NCBI GenBank assembly: GCA_036454645.1 | Contig: JAZHSQ010000003.1 | Coordinates: 1-64,000, forward strand | Direction of reading: 5' to 3' | Source of the DNA: Olsenella_K sp036454645 | GTDB lineage: Bacteria > Actinomycetota > Coriobacteriia > Coriobacteriales > Atopobiaceae | DNA length: 64,000 nucleotides | Shown: in pieces, positions 7,843 to 15,979 of the stretch | Layout: the number at the start of each line of letters is the position of its first letter | Position numbering within the stretch: position 1 is the first letter of the stretch | The notes under the pieces: model-generated | Seen by the model: the letters and a program-made list of their open reading frames with translations, nothing else | The model's database searches: none | Told to the model about the DNA's origin: nothing | Position numbers and translations under genes: made by a program

Positions 7843-8307
7843 ATGAGTTTGGGAATGGCTCTGGCACTCCTTGGTGCCGCTCTTGCAACTGCTCTCGCCG
7901 GCTCCGGCTCCGCCTGGGGCGTCGGCATCGCGGGCCAGGCTGCGGCCGGCGTCGTCGCCGAGGACCCGGACCAGTTCGCTAAGGTCCTCATCCTCCAGCT
8001 CCTCCCCGGCACGCAGGGCATCTACGGCCTTCTGATCACCTTCGTCGTCCTCTCCAGGATCGGCGTCCTGGGCGGTACCCCCGTCGCCTCCACCGAGGAG
8101 GGCCTCATGTACCTCTTCGCTTGCCTGCCCATCGCCATCGCCGGCCTGATCTCCGCCTACCACCAGGGCCGCACCTCCGTCGCCTCCATCGGCGTCGTCG
8201 CCAAGGACCCGGACCAGTTCGGTCGCGCCATGCTGTTCCCGGCCATGGTCGAGACCTACGCCATCCTCTCCCTCCTCGTGAGCATCCTCGCAGTCGTCAA
8301 CATCTAG
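7843..8307 (+). CDS. ntpK: V-type ATPase subunit K (c-ring), with Na+-binding residues
   Basis: A 154-residue four-helix c-subunit made of two fused hairpins (a VVAEDPDQF loop and its repeat VVAKDPDQF). The ion carboxylate is E137 in the context MVETYA. Residues L54, T57 and Q58 (LPGTQ) and Q108 (YHQGR) correspond to L61, T64, Q65 and Q110 that ligate Na+ with E139 in Enterococcus hirae NtpK. The inference is therefore a sodium-translocating ATPase. Only the second hairpin carries the carboxylate, as in other V-type c-subunits. A strong stem-loop follows the gene, which may raise the stability of its mRNA because the ring needs many copies. Confidence 0.95.
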   Translation: MSLGMALALLGAALATALAGSGSAWGVGIAGQAAAGVVAEDPDQFAKVLILQLLPGTQGIYGLLITFVVLSRIGVLGGTPVASTEEGLMYLFACLPIAIAGLISAYHQGRTSVASIGVVAKDPDQFGRAMLFPAMVETYAILSLLVSILAVVNI

Positions 8308-8319
8308 GTGCGGACCGGA

Positions 8320-8345
8320 TCGGGCGAGGCGCTCGCCTCGCCCGA
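8320..8345 (+). promoter_or_regulatory. Intercistronic stem-loop after the c-subunit gene
   Basis: TCGGGCGAGGCG (8320-8331) is perfectly complementary to 8334-8345. No U-tract follows and the operon continues, so it more likely acts as an mRNA stabiliser or partial attenuator that favours the c-subunit message. Confidence 0.55.
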
Positions 8346-8383
8346 CAGACAACGTGGATCCAGCTGATTGAAGAGGAAAGAAT

Positions 8384-8980
8384 ATGGCGGGAATAGACGC
8401 AATCACATCGGAGATTCTCCAGGACGCGGAGAAGAGCGCGCAGGATCTGCTCGCTCAGGCACGCGCCGATGCAGAGTCTTCCAAAGCATCCGCCCGTGCA
8501 TCCGCCGAAAAGACGAAGGCTAAGACGACCAAGCGCCTCGAGGTCGAGCAGACCCAGTACGAGAAGAGGGTCGAGTCCAGGAAGACGATGATCGAGGGCC
8601 AGCAGAGGCTCGCGTATCGCCAGCACCTGATCGAGTCGGTCCTCGAGCAGGCCCAGAGGGAGCTGCATGACCTTCCCGCTGACGAGTACTTCGCCATGGT
8701 GTGCAAGCTCGTCTCCGAGCACGCCGAGCCCGGCGAGGGGACCATCATGTTCTCCGCCGCGGACCTGAGGCGCCTGCCTGCCGGCTTCGCCGCCAAGCTC
8801 GACGCCGCCGCCAAGAAGGCGGGCGGCAGCCTCACCGTCTCCAAGGAGGCGGCGGACATCTCCGATGGCTTTGTCCTGCGCTACGGCGGCATCGACGAGA
8901 ACTGCACGCTCGACGCGCTCTTCTCGCAGTTGCACGACGAGATGCAGGACACGGTCCTCAAGACCCTCTGGCAGGCGTGA
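8384..8980 (+). CDS. ntpE: V-type ATPase subunit E (peripheral stalk)
   Basis: A 198-residue subunit E. Residues 1-90 are a long Ala-, Lys- and Glu-rich helix (EKSAQDLLAQARADAESSKASA) that forms the coiled coil with subunit H/G. The C-terminal part is the globular domain that binds the head, with GFVLRYGGIDENCTLDALF typical of the family (the GGI/N block near the C-terminus). It starts at ATG after AGAGGAAAG and is followed five bases later by subunit C. Its role is to tie the catalytic head to subunit I. Confidence 0.93.
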   Translation: MAGIDAITSEILQDAEKSAQDLLAQARADAESSKASARASAEKTKAKTTKRLEVEQTQYEKRVESRKTMIEGQQRLAYRQHLIESVLEQAQRELHDLPADEYFAMVCKLVSEHAEPGEGTIMFSAADLRRLPAGFAAKLDAAAKKAGGSLTVSKEAADISDGFVLRYGGIDENCTLDALFSQLHDEMQDTVLKTLWQA

Positions 8981-8985
8981 GGCCT

Positions 8986-9957
8986 ATGAGGGACACCGAG
9001 TACATTTTTGCCGTCGCGAGGATCAGGGTGCTCGAGCGCAACCTGCTCACCGATGACGACATCCGGCAGTTGTGCGGCATGCCCGACGTCAAGTCCGTCG
9101 TGAGCTACCTGGCCGACAAGGGCTGGGGGGACGGCAACGGACAGGTGGGGCCCGAGGAGCTCATCGGCCAGGAGCAGGACAAGACCCTGCACCTGATGCA
9201 CGAGCTGCGCGTTGACCCGGTCGTCTTCGAGGTGCTCTCGTGCCCGAAGTACTACCACAACGTCAAGTGCGCCATCAAGGAGATCTGCTCCAGCACCGAG
9301 GTCAGGCGCGCCTACTACGACCTGCCCGGCTTCGGCGAGGAGGAGCTCAAGAAGGCCTTCGCGGAGAACGACCTCTCGAAGCTCCCGGAGGACATGAGGA
9401 AGGCCGCCTCGCGCGCCTTCGACGTCATGTCCTCGACCGGCGACGGACAGTGGTGCGACGTGATCCTCGACAAGGCCTGCCTGGTGCAGATGCGCAAGGA
9501 CGCCTACGCGTCCAAGAGCAAGATCCTGGTCGACTACGTCGAGGCGAACGTCTCGAGCGCCGACATCAAGATCGCGTTCAGGGCCGTGCGCACCGGCAAG
9601 GACCTGCACTTCCTGCAGGAGGCGCTCGCGCCCTGCCGGGACCTCGACGTCAAGCGCATCGCGCTGTCGGCGGTCAAGGGTGAGGGCGACCTTCGGGCCT
9701 ACCTGGAGGGCGGCCGCTTCAAGGAGGCCGTCGAGGCGCTCGAGGCCTCGAACTCCGAGTTCGAGCGCTGGTGCGACAACCAGCTCATCGACGCGCTGCG
9801 TCCCCAGAAGACCAACAGCGTCTCGGTCGGGCCGATCGTGGCGTACGACCTCGCGAAGGAGAACGAGCTTCGCAACGTGAGGATCATCGTGACCGCGAAG
9901 GCGAACGGCTTCTCGGAGCAGGAGACCCTCGAGAGGATGCGTGAGATGTATGGATAG
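8986..9957 (+). CDS. ntpC: V-type ATPase subunit C (central stalk adaptor)
   Basis: A 323-residue subunit C, equivalent to eukaryotic subunit d, a funnel-shaped all-helical protein that links the rotor shaft (D and F) to the c-ring. The N-terminal YIFAVARIRVLERNLL and the repeated three-part helical layout are typical. ATG 8986 lies five bases after the subunit E stop, and the last codons overlap the start of subunit F by eight bases (ATGGATAG), implying coupled translation. Length is slightly below the 330-350 common in the family but nothing appears missing. Confidence 0.92.
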   Translation: MRDTEYIFAVARIRVLERNLLTDDDIRQLCGMPDVKSVVSYLADKGWGDGNGQVGPEELIGQEQDKTLHLMHELRVDPVVFEVLSCPKYYHNVKCAIKEICSSTEVRRAYYDLPGFGEEELKKAFAENDLSKLPEDMRKAASRAFDVMSSTGDGQWCDVILDKACLVQMRKDAYASKSKILVDYVEANVSSADIKIAFRAVRTGKDLHFLQEALAPCRDLDVKRIALSAVKGEGDLRAYLEGGRFKEAVEALEASNSEFERWCDNQLIDALRPQKTNSVSVGPIVAYDLAKENELRNVRIIVTAKANGFSEQETLERMREMYG

Positions 9958-10279
9958 GATCGCGGTCATCGGCGACTACGACAGCATCTACGGCTTTGGC
10001 GCCCTCGGCCTCGACCTGTTCCCCGTGTCGACGGACGACCCGGAGGCTGCGGCAACGCTGCGCCAGCTCGCCTCCGAGGAGTCGAGGTACGGGATCATCT
10101 ACATGACCGAGGAGCTCGCGGACGCGCTCAGGGACGTGGTCGCCAAGTACGCCCAGCAGCCCCTGCCCGCGATAATCCCCATCCCCGGCGTGAAGAACAA
10201 CACCGGCGTGGGGGTCGAAATGGTGAAGCACTCAGTCGAGCAGTCGGTTGGCAGCGACATTCTGTTCGGCAAGGACTAG
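9950..10279 (+). CDS. ntpG: V-type ATPase subunit F (rotor)
   Basis: A 109-residue subunit F with a Rossmann-like fold; it binds subunit D in the central rotor. The N-terminus MDRIAVIGDYDSIYGFGALG and the later block YGIIYMTEELAD match the family. The ATG at 9950 was chosen because it overlaps the subunit C stop and gives the normal length; an in-frame GTG at 9941 would only add three residues. Downstream is the catalytic subunit A. Confidence 0.93.
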   Translation: MDRIAVIGDYDSIYGFGALGLDLFPVSTDDPEAAATLRQLASEESRYGIIYMTEELADALRDVVAKYAQQPLPAIIPIPGVKNNTGVGVEMVKHSVEQSVGSDILFGKD

Positions 10280-10303
10280 CAAGAGAGGAAGGTGAAGAGC
10301 TCA

Positions 10304-12076
10304 ATGAGCACGGGAGTTATCAAGAAAGTGGCCGGTCCTCTGGTCGTTGCCTCCGGCATGCGCGACGCAAACATGTTCGACGTCGTCCGCGTCAGCGACG
10401 AGCAGCTTATCGGCGAGATCATTGAGATTCACGGGGACGAGGCCTCGGTCCAGGTCTACGAGGAGACCCAGGGCCTCGGGCCCGGTGAGCCGGTCGTCTC
10501 GACCAACATGCCGCTCTCCGTCGAGCTGGGCCCCGGCCTCATCGGCTCGATCTACGACGGCATCCAGCGCCCCCTGAACAAGATCATGGAGGCCACCGGC
10601 AGCAACCTCCTGGGCAGGGGAGTGCAGGTTCCGCCCCTGGACGAGGAGAAGAAGTGGGAGTTCGTCCCCACGGTCGCCAAGGGCGACGAGCTCGTCGCCG
10701 GTGACGTCTTCGGTACGGTCCAGGAGACCCCGGTCGTCCAGCAGAAGATCATGGTGCCCTACGGCATCTCCGGCAAGGTGAAGGATATTCGCTCCGGCGA
10801 GTTCACGATTCACGAGACGGTGTGCGTCCTCACCGGTGCCGACGGCGACCACGAGCTCACCCTGACGCAGAAGTGGCCGGTCCGCCAGGGTCGCCCCTAC
10901 GCCAAGAAGCTCGCACCCAACATGCCGCTCGTCACGGGCCAGCGCGTCATCGACGCGTTCTTCCCGATCGCCAAGGGCGGCGTCGCGGCCATCCCGGGCC
11001 CCTTCGGCTCCGGCAAGACCGTCACGCAGCACCAGCTGGCCAAGTGGGCGGAGGCCGACATCGTCGTCTACATCGGCTGCGGCGAGCGCGGCAACGAGAT
11101 GACGGACGTCCTGAACGAGTTCCCCGAGCTCAAGGACCCCAAGACCGGCCACTCCCTCATGGAGCGCACCGTCCTTATCGCCAACACGTCCGACATGCCC
11201 GTCGCCGCCCGTGAGGCCTCCGTCTACACCGGCATCACCATCGCGGAGTACTTCCGCGACATGGGCTACTCCGTGGCCCTGATGGCCGACTCCACCTCCC
11301 GCTGGGCAGAGGCCCTGCGCGAGATGTCCGCCCGCCTCGAGGAGATGCCCGGCGAGGAGGGCTACCCCGCCTACCTCGGCAGCCGTATCGCCCAGTTCTA
11401 CGAGCGCGCCGGCCGCGTCGTCTCCATCGGCAGTAAGGGGCGCGAAGGCCAGCTTTCCGCCATCGGCGCCGTCTCGCCTCCTGGCGGCGACATCTCCGAA
11501 CCCGTCTCCCAGGCGACCCTGCGCATCGTCAAGGTGTTCTGGTGCCTGGACGCCGAGCTCGCCTATCAGCGCCACTTCCCGGCCATCAACTGGCTGCAGA
11601 GCTACTCGCTGTACCTCAACGACCTCGAGCCGTGGTTCAACGACAACGTGCACCCCGACTGGATGGAGACCCGTCAGGACCTCATGAACCTCCTGCAGGA
11701 GGAGGCCTCCCTGAACGAGATCGTCAAGATGGTCGGCATGGACGCCCTGTCGCCGCAGGACAGGCTCAAGATGGAGGCCGCGAGGAGCATCCGCGAGGAC
11801 TTCCTGCACCAGAATTCCTTCGACCCGGTGGACACCTACACGTCGCTCGAGAAGCAGTACGCGATGATGAAGCTCGTCGACGAGTACTACAAGCAGGGCA
11901 CGCAGGCCCTGGCTGCCGGCGCGAGGATCGACGACCTGGTCAAGCTCGAGGTCCGCGAGCGCATCGGCCGCTTTAAGTACGTGCACGAGGACCAGGTCGA
12001 CGCGGAGTTCAAGCAGACCATGGCTGCGCTCACCGCAGAGGTCTCCGGTCTGGACAACGGGGAGGATGAGCGATAG
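10304..12076 (+). CDS. ntpA: V-type ATPase catalytic subunit A
   Basis: A 590-residue catalytic subunit. The P-loop GPFGSGKT has its lysine at residue 238, the same place as in Enterococcus hirae NtpA. GERGNEMTDVL carries the catalytic glutamate, SRWAEALRE the Walker-B-adjacent region, and the roughly 90-residue non-homologous insertion typical of A subunits is present. ATG 10304 gives the expected N-terminus MSTGVIKKVAGPLVVA; a GTG at 10292 lies too close to the ribosome-binding site. The stop TAG shares its last base with the GTG start of subunit B. Six nucleotide sites alternate between A and B in the head, and hydrolysis occurs in A. Confidence 0.97.
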   Translation: MSTGVIKKVAGPLVVASGMRDANMFDVVRVSDEQLIGEIIEIHGDEASVQVYEETQGLGPGEPVVSTNMPLSVELGPGLIGSIYDGIQRPLNKIMEATGSNLLGRGVQVPPLDEEKKWEFVPTVAKGDELVAGDVFGTVQETPVVQQKIMVPYGISGKVKDIRSGEFTIHETVCVLTGADGDHELTLTQKWPVRQGRPYAKKLAPNMPLVTGQRVIDAFFPIAKGGVAAIPGPFGSGKTVTQHQLAKWAEADIVVYIGCGERGNEMTDVLNEFPELKDPKTGHSLMERTVLIANTSDMPVAAREASVYTGITIAEYFRDMGYSVALMADSTSRWAEALREMSARLEEMPGEEGYPAYLGSRIAQFYERAGRVVSIGSKGREGQLSAIGAVSPPGGDISEPVSQATLRIVKVFWCLDAELAYQRHFPAINWLQSYSLYLNDLEPWFNDNVHPDWMETRQDLMNLLQEEASLNEIVKMVGMDALSPQDRLKMEAARSIREDFLHQNSFDPVDTYTSLEKQYAMMKLVDEYYKQGTQALAAGARIDDLVKLEVRERIGRFKYVHEDQVDAEFKQTMAALTAEVSGLDNGEDER

Positions 12077-13458
12077 TGGCTAGGGAATATCGCACCATTC
12101 AAGAGGTCGCCGGCCCCCTCATGCTGGTGAAGGGCGTCTCGGGAGTCACCTACAACGAGCTCGGCGAGATCGAGCTCGCCAACGGCGAGACGCGCCGCTG
12201 CAAGGTCCTCGAGATCGACGGCTCCAACGTCCTCGTCCAGCTGTTCGAGTCCGCGACGGGCATCAACCTGTCCAACAGCAAGGTCCGCTTCCTCGGCAGG
12301 GCCATGGAGCTCGGCGTGTCCACCGACATGCTCGGCAGGGTCTTCGACGGCCTGGGCCGCACCATCGACGGTGGCCCGGAGATCATCCCCGAGGCCCGCA
12401 TGGACATCAACGGCCTGCCGATGAACCCCGCCGCCCGCGCCTACCCGTCCGAGTTCATCCAGACGGGCGTCTCCGCGATCGACGGCCTGAACACGCTCGT
12501 TCGTGGTCAGAAGCTCCCGATCTTCTCGGCTTCCGGCCTGCCCCACGCCCAGCTCGCGGCCCAGATCGCGCGCCAGGCGAAGGTCCGCGGCACCGACGAC
12601 CAGTTCGCCGTCGTGTTCGCCGCCATGGGCATCACCTTCGAGGAGGCCAACTACTTCGAGACCTCCTTCAAGGAGACCGGAGCAATCGACAGGACCGTGC
12701 TGTTCATCAACCTGGCCAACGACCCCGCGGTCGAGCGCATCTCCACGCCGCGCATGGCCCTCACCGCGGCAGAGTACCTGGCCTTCGAGAAGGACATGCA
12801 CGTCCTGGTCATCATGACCGACATCACCAACTACGCGGACGCCCTGCGCGAGGTCTCGGCCGCGCGCAAGGAGGTCCCGGGCCGTCGTGGCTACCCCGGC
12901 TACATGTACACCGACCTTGCGTCGATGTACGAGCGCGCCGGTCGCCAGAGGGGCAAGAAGGGCTCGATCACGATGATCCCGATCCTCACCATGCCCGAGG
13001 ACGACAAGACCCACCCGATCCCCGACCTCACCGGCTACATCACCGAGGGTCAGGTCATCCTGAGCCGCGAGCTGTACCGCAAGGGCGTCCAGCCTCCCAT
13101 CGACGTTCTTCCGTCGCTCTCGCGACTCAAGGACAAGGGCATCGGCGAGGGCAAGACCCGTGCCGATCACGCTGCGACCATGAACCAGCTCTTCGCCGCA
13201 TACGCGCGCGGCAAGGAGGCCAAGGAGCTCATGGTGATCCTCGGCGAGGCCGCCCTCACCGACATCGACCTCATCTACGCCAAGTTCGCGGACGAGTTTG
13301 AGAAGCAGTACGTCTCGCAGGGCTACAACACGGACCGCTCCATCGAGGAAACCCTGGACCTCGGCTGGAAGCTCCTCCGCATCCTGCCCCGCTCCGAGCT
13401 CAAGCGCATCCCTGACGCCATGCTCGACGAGTACTACGACAAGAAGGACGAGGACTAG
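12076..13458 (+). CDS. ntpB: V-type ATPase non-catalytic subunit B
   Basis: A 460-residue subunit B starting at GTG that overlaps the subunit A stop by one base. It contains the family blocks LPIFSASGLPHAQLAAQIARQA (a degenerate P-loop without the GKT lysine), MTDITNYADALREVSAARKEVPGRRGYPGYMY and GSITMIPILTMPEDDKTHPIPDLTGYITEGQ. The absence of the P-loop lysine shows that it is the structural, not the hydrolytic, subunit. It precedes subunit D by 57 nt. Confidence 0.97.
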   Translation: MAREYRTIQEVAGPLMLVKGVSGVTYNELGEIELANGETRRCKVLEIDGSNVLVQLFESATGINLSNSKVRFLGRAMELGVSTDMLGRVFDGLGRTIDGGPEIIPEARMDINGLPMNPAARAYPSEFIQTGVSAIDGLNTLVRGQKLPIFSASGLPHAQLAAQIARQAKVRGTDDQFAVVFAAMGITFEEANYFETSFKETGAIDRTVLFINLANDPAVERISTPRMALTAAEYLAFEKDMHVLVIMTDITNYADALREVSAARKEVPGRRGYPGYMYTDLASMYERAGRQRGKKGSITMIPILTMPEDDKTHPIPDLTGYITEGQVILSRELYRKGVQPPIDVLPSLSRLKDKGIGEGKTRADHAATMNQLFAAYARGKEAKELMVILGEAALTDIDLIYAKFADEFEKQYVSQGYNTDRSIEETLDLGWKLLRILPRSELKRIPDAMLDEYYDKKDED

Positions 13459-13515
13459 AGCGGGGTGGAACGCACCGCGGACAGTCCTGCAAGAGTCAGA
13501 AGAGAGGAGGTATAG

Positions 13516-14184
13516 ATGCCAGGAACGCACGTGAACCCCACCCGCATGGAGCTTACCCGCCAGAAGGCTCGCCTCGAAACCGCCGTCAAGGGGCACCGCC
13601 TGCTCAAGGACAAGCGCGACGAGCTGATGCGCCGCTTCCTCGACCTCGTGAGGGAGAACATGGAGCTCAGGCTCAAGGTGGAGAGCGGCATAAAGGACGC
13701 CAATCGCAGGCTCGTCCTGGCTCGCGCGGGCATGAGCGAGGAGACCCTGCAGGGCGCCCTCATGGCTCCCAAGCAGGAGGTCTACCTCACCAGCTCGACC
13801 AAGAACGTCATGAGCGTCGACGTGCCGGTCTTCTCCACGAAGACCCGCACCTCCGACCCCAACGACATCTACTCCTACGGCTTCGCCTTCACCTCCGGGG
13901 ACCTCGACGCCTCCGTCAAGTCGCTCGCGGACATCCTGCCCGACATGCTCCGCCTCGCCGAGGTAGAGAAGTCCTGCCAGCTGATGGCTGCGGAGATCGA
14001 GAAGACGCGCAGGAGGGTCAACGCCCTCGAGCACGTCATAATCCCCGAGGCGCAGGAGAACATACGGATGATCACCATGAAGCTTGACGAGAACGAGCGC
14101 AGCACCCAGGTGCGCCTCATGAAGGTCAAGGAGATGGTGCTCCAGGACGCAAGGAGAGAAGAGGAGGCCACGAAGGCAAGCTAG
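13516..14184 (+). CDS. ntpD: V-type ATPase subunit D (central rotor shaft)
   Basis: A 222-residue subunit D that forms the antiparallel coiled-coil shaft inside the head. The N-terminal helix has PTRMELTRQKARLETAVKGHRLLKDKRDELMR, the C-terminal helix has RRRVNALEHVIIPEAQENIRMITMKLDENER, both diagnostic. A good GGAGG precedes the ATG. It is the last ATPase gene. The BCCT transporter starts 57 nt downstream after a short GGGGC-CTA-GCCCC stem-loop (around 14,207-14,219) without a U-tract, so cotranscription is possible. Confidence 0.95.
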   Translation: MPGTHVNPTRMELTRQKARLETAVKGHRLLKDKRDELMRRFLDLVRENMELRLKVESGIKDANRRLVLARAGMSEETLQGALMAPKQEVYLTSSTKNVMSVDVPVFSTKTRTSDPNDIYSYGFAFTSGDLDASVKSLADILPDMLRLAEVEKSCQLMAAEIEKTRRRVNALEHVIIPEAQENIRMITMKLDENERSTQVRLMKVKEMVLQDARREEEATKAS

Positions 14185-14240
14185 GAGAGGCTATCGGGAA
14201 GGTAAGGCGGGGCCTAGCCCCACTGACAAAGGGATAACTC

Positions 14241-15797
14241 ATGGAAACGGAAAAGAAAGCAGATAACACGGTATTTATCGTGTCTCTGATCATCTGCGCG
14301 GTGATCGTGGTCTGGGCCGTCGGGTTCAACCAGAGCTTCAGCGCGGCGTCGAACGCGATCTTCTCGTTCTTCACGGTCGACTTCGGCTGGCTCTACATGG
14401 CCGCGATGTTCGCGTTCGTCGTGTTCGCGCTTGCGATCGCGTTCTCGAAGTTCGGTGGCATCAAGCTGGGCGAGGACGACTCCAAGCCCGAGTACTCCAC
14501 GGTCTCGTGGTTCGCGATGCTGTTCGGCTGCGGCATGGGCGTCGGCCTCGTGTTCTGGGGCGTCTCCGAGCCGATCAGCCACCTCATGGCCGAGAACCTG
14601 CCCAACGGTGCTGCCGCCGGCAGCCCCGAGGCGGCACTCTATGCCTTCAGGGCATCCTTCATGCACTGGGGCTTCACGCCGTGGGCCAACTACTCGATCA
14701 TCGGCCTCGCGCTCGCGTACTTCCAGTTCCGCAAGCACAAGCCCGGCCTGGTCTCCACGACCCTCGAGCCGCTCATCGGCACTAAGCTGACCAAGGGCTG
14801 GCTCGGCAAGCTCGTCGACGTCCTCGCCGTCTTCGCCACCGTCGCTGGCGTCGTCACCTCCCTGGGTCTCGGCGTCATGCAGATCAACGCCGGCTTCAAC
14901 CTCCTCTTCGGCCTGCCCTCGAACCTGATGGTCCAGATCATCATCATCGCCATCATCTCCGTGATCTACATCGGCACCGCCGTCGCCGGCATCGACAAGG
15001 GCATCTCGGTCATCTCCGACCTGAACCTCTACATCGCCGTCGGCCTGCTGCTCGTGTGCTTCCTCGTGGGCCCGAAGCTGGACGTCCTCAACAACCTCAT
15101 CGGTGGTACGGGCGCCTATCTGCAGTACTTCATCAACGACTCGCTTGGCCTCTCCGCCTACGGTGACAACAGCTGGGTCCTCAGCTGGCGCATCTTCTAC
15201 TGGGCCTGGTGGCTCGCGTGGGCGCCTTTCGTTGGCGTCTTCATCGCCCGCATCTCCAAGGGCCGTACCATCCGCGAGTTCGTCGCCGGCGTCGTCCTGG
15301 TTCCCGCCATCGCCTCCATCGTTTGGTTCTCTGTCTTCGGCTCGCTCGGCGTCCACCTGGGCATGGTCGGCACCGTCGCCCTCGACGCCCTGAAGCAGAT
15401 CGCTGCCACGCCTGAGACCGGTCTGTTCATCGTGCTGCAGCACTATCCGCTCGGTGCCGTGATCTCGCTCGTCGCCATCGTGCTGCTCTGCACCTTCTTC
15501 ATCACCTCGGCCAACTCCGGCACCTTCGTCCTGGGCATGCTCTCCACCAACGGCAACCTCAACCCGCCTAAGAAGAGGATGTTCGTCTGGGGCATCATCC
15601 AGTCCGTCATGGCGGTCGGCATGCTGATCGCCGGTGGCCTGAAGCCGCTGCAGACCATCTCCATCGCGGCCGCGTTCCCGTTCATCTTCATCATGATCGC
15701 GGTCATGTTCTCGCTCGTTAAGGCCCTGTCCTCCGACGAGGCCGTCGCGGGCGAGGCCGAGGAGGCAGCTCCCCAGACGGAGGCCCAGAAGGCCTAG
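14241..15797 (+). CDS. BCCT-family transporter (betaine/choline/carnitine type)
   Basis: A 518-residue secondary transporter with about 12 membrane helices. The glycine-rich substrate/ion helix reads FGCGMGVGLVFWGVSEPISH, and the family signature FYWAWWLAWAPFVGVFIARISKGRTIREF is intact, with the tryptophans that bind trimethylammonium groups. The C-terminus ends in a short acidic, alanine-rich tail, shorter than the osmosensing tails of BetP. BCCT carriers move glycine betaine or related amines with Na+ or H+, or by exchange. Its position after a predicted Na+-type ATPase and a selenoprotein reductase operon suggests that it imports the reductase substrate for fermentation, not for osmoprotection. 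Specificity cannot be read from the sequence alone. Confidence 0.92.
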   Translation: METEKKADNTVFIVSLIICAVIVVWAVGFNQSFSAASNAIFSFFTVDFGWLYMAAMFAFVVFALAIAFSKFGGIKLGEDDSKPEYSTVSWFAMLFGCGMGVGLVFWGVSEPISHLMAENLPNGAAAGSPEAALYAFRASFMHWGFTPWANYSIIGLALAYFQFRKHKPGLVSTTLEPLIGTKLTKGWLGKLVDVLAVFATVAGVVTSLGLGVMQINAGFNLLFGLPSNLMVQIIIIAIISVIYIGTAVAGIDKGISVISDLNLYIAVGLLLVCFLVGPKLDVLNNLIGGTGAYLQYFINDSLGLSAYGDNSWVLSWRIFYWAWWLAWAPFVGVFIARISKGRTIREFVAGVVLVPAIASIVWFSVFGSLGVHLGMVGTVALDALKQIAATPETGLFIVLQHYPLGAVISLVAIVLLCTFFITSANSGTFVLGMLSTNGNLNPPKKRMFVWGIIQSVMAVGMLIAGGLKPLQTISIAAAFPFIFIMIAVMFSLVKALSSDEAVAGEAEEAAPQTEAQKA

Positions 15798-15846
15798 CCT
15801 GCGCCTCTCGGCGACAACGCACTAATCCCGCAAAGCGGGTCAGATA

Positions 15847-15876
15847 GGGGTCCGGGCCTGAGCCCGGGCCCCTTTC
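15847..15876 (+). terminator. Terminator after the BCCT gene
   Basis: An 11-bp stem with one G-U pair (15847-15857 with 15862-15872), loop CTGA, followed by TTTCT. It ends the energy block before the IS element. Confidence 0.8.
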
Positions 15877-15979
15877 TACTACGTAGGGGCAAATGGGAAG
15901 CGCGCCCTGGGGGCCTCGGCTGCCCGGGGGCGGGGCCTTGGGCGGGGCCTTGAGTAGGGATGACTGCGTTGTGGTGCAT
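15877..15979. other. Short intergenic spacer left of the IS element
   Basis: No gene is visible. A 14-base unit containing GCGGGGCCTTG occurs twice in tandem around 15,933-15,961. The last eight bases (TGGTGCAT) are probably the left copy of the IS target-site duplication. Confidence 0.5.
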
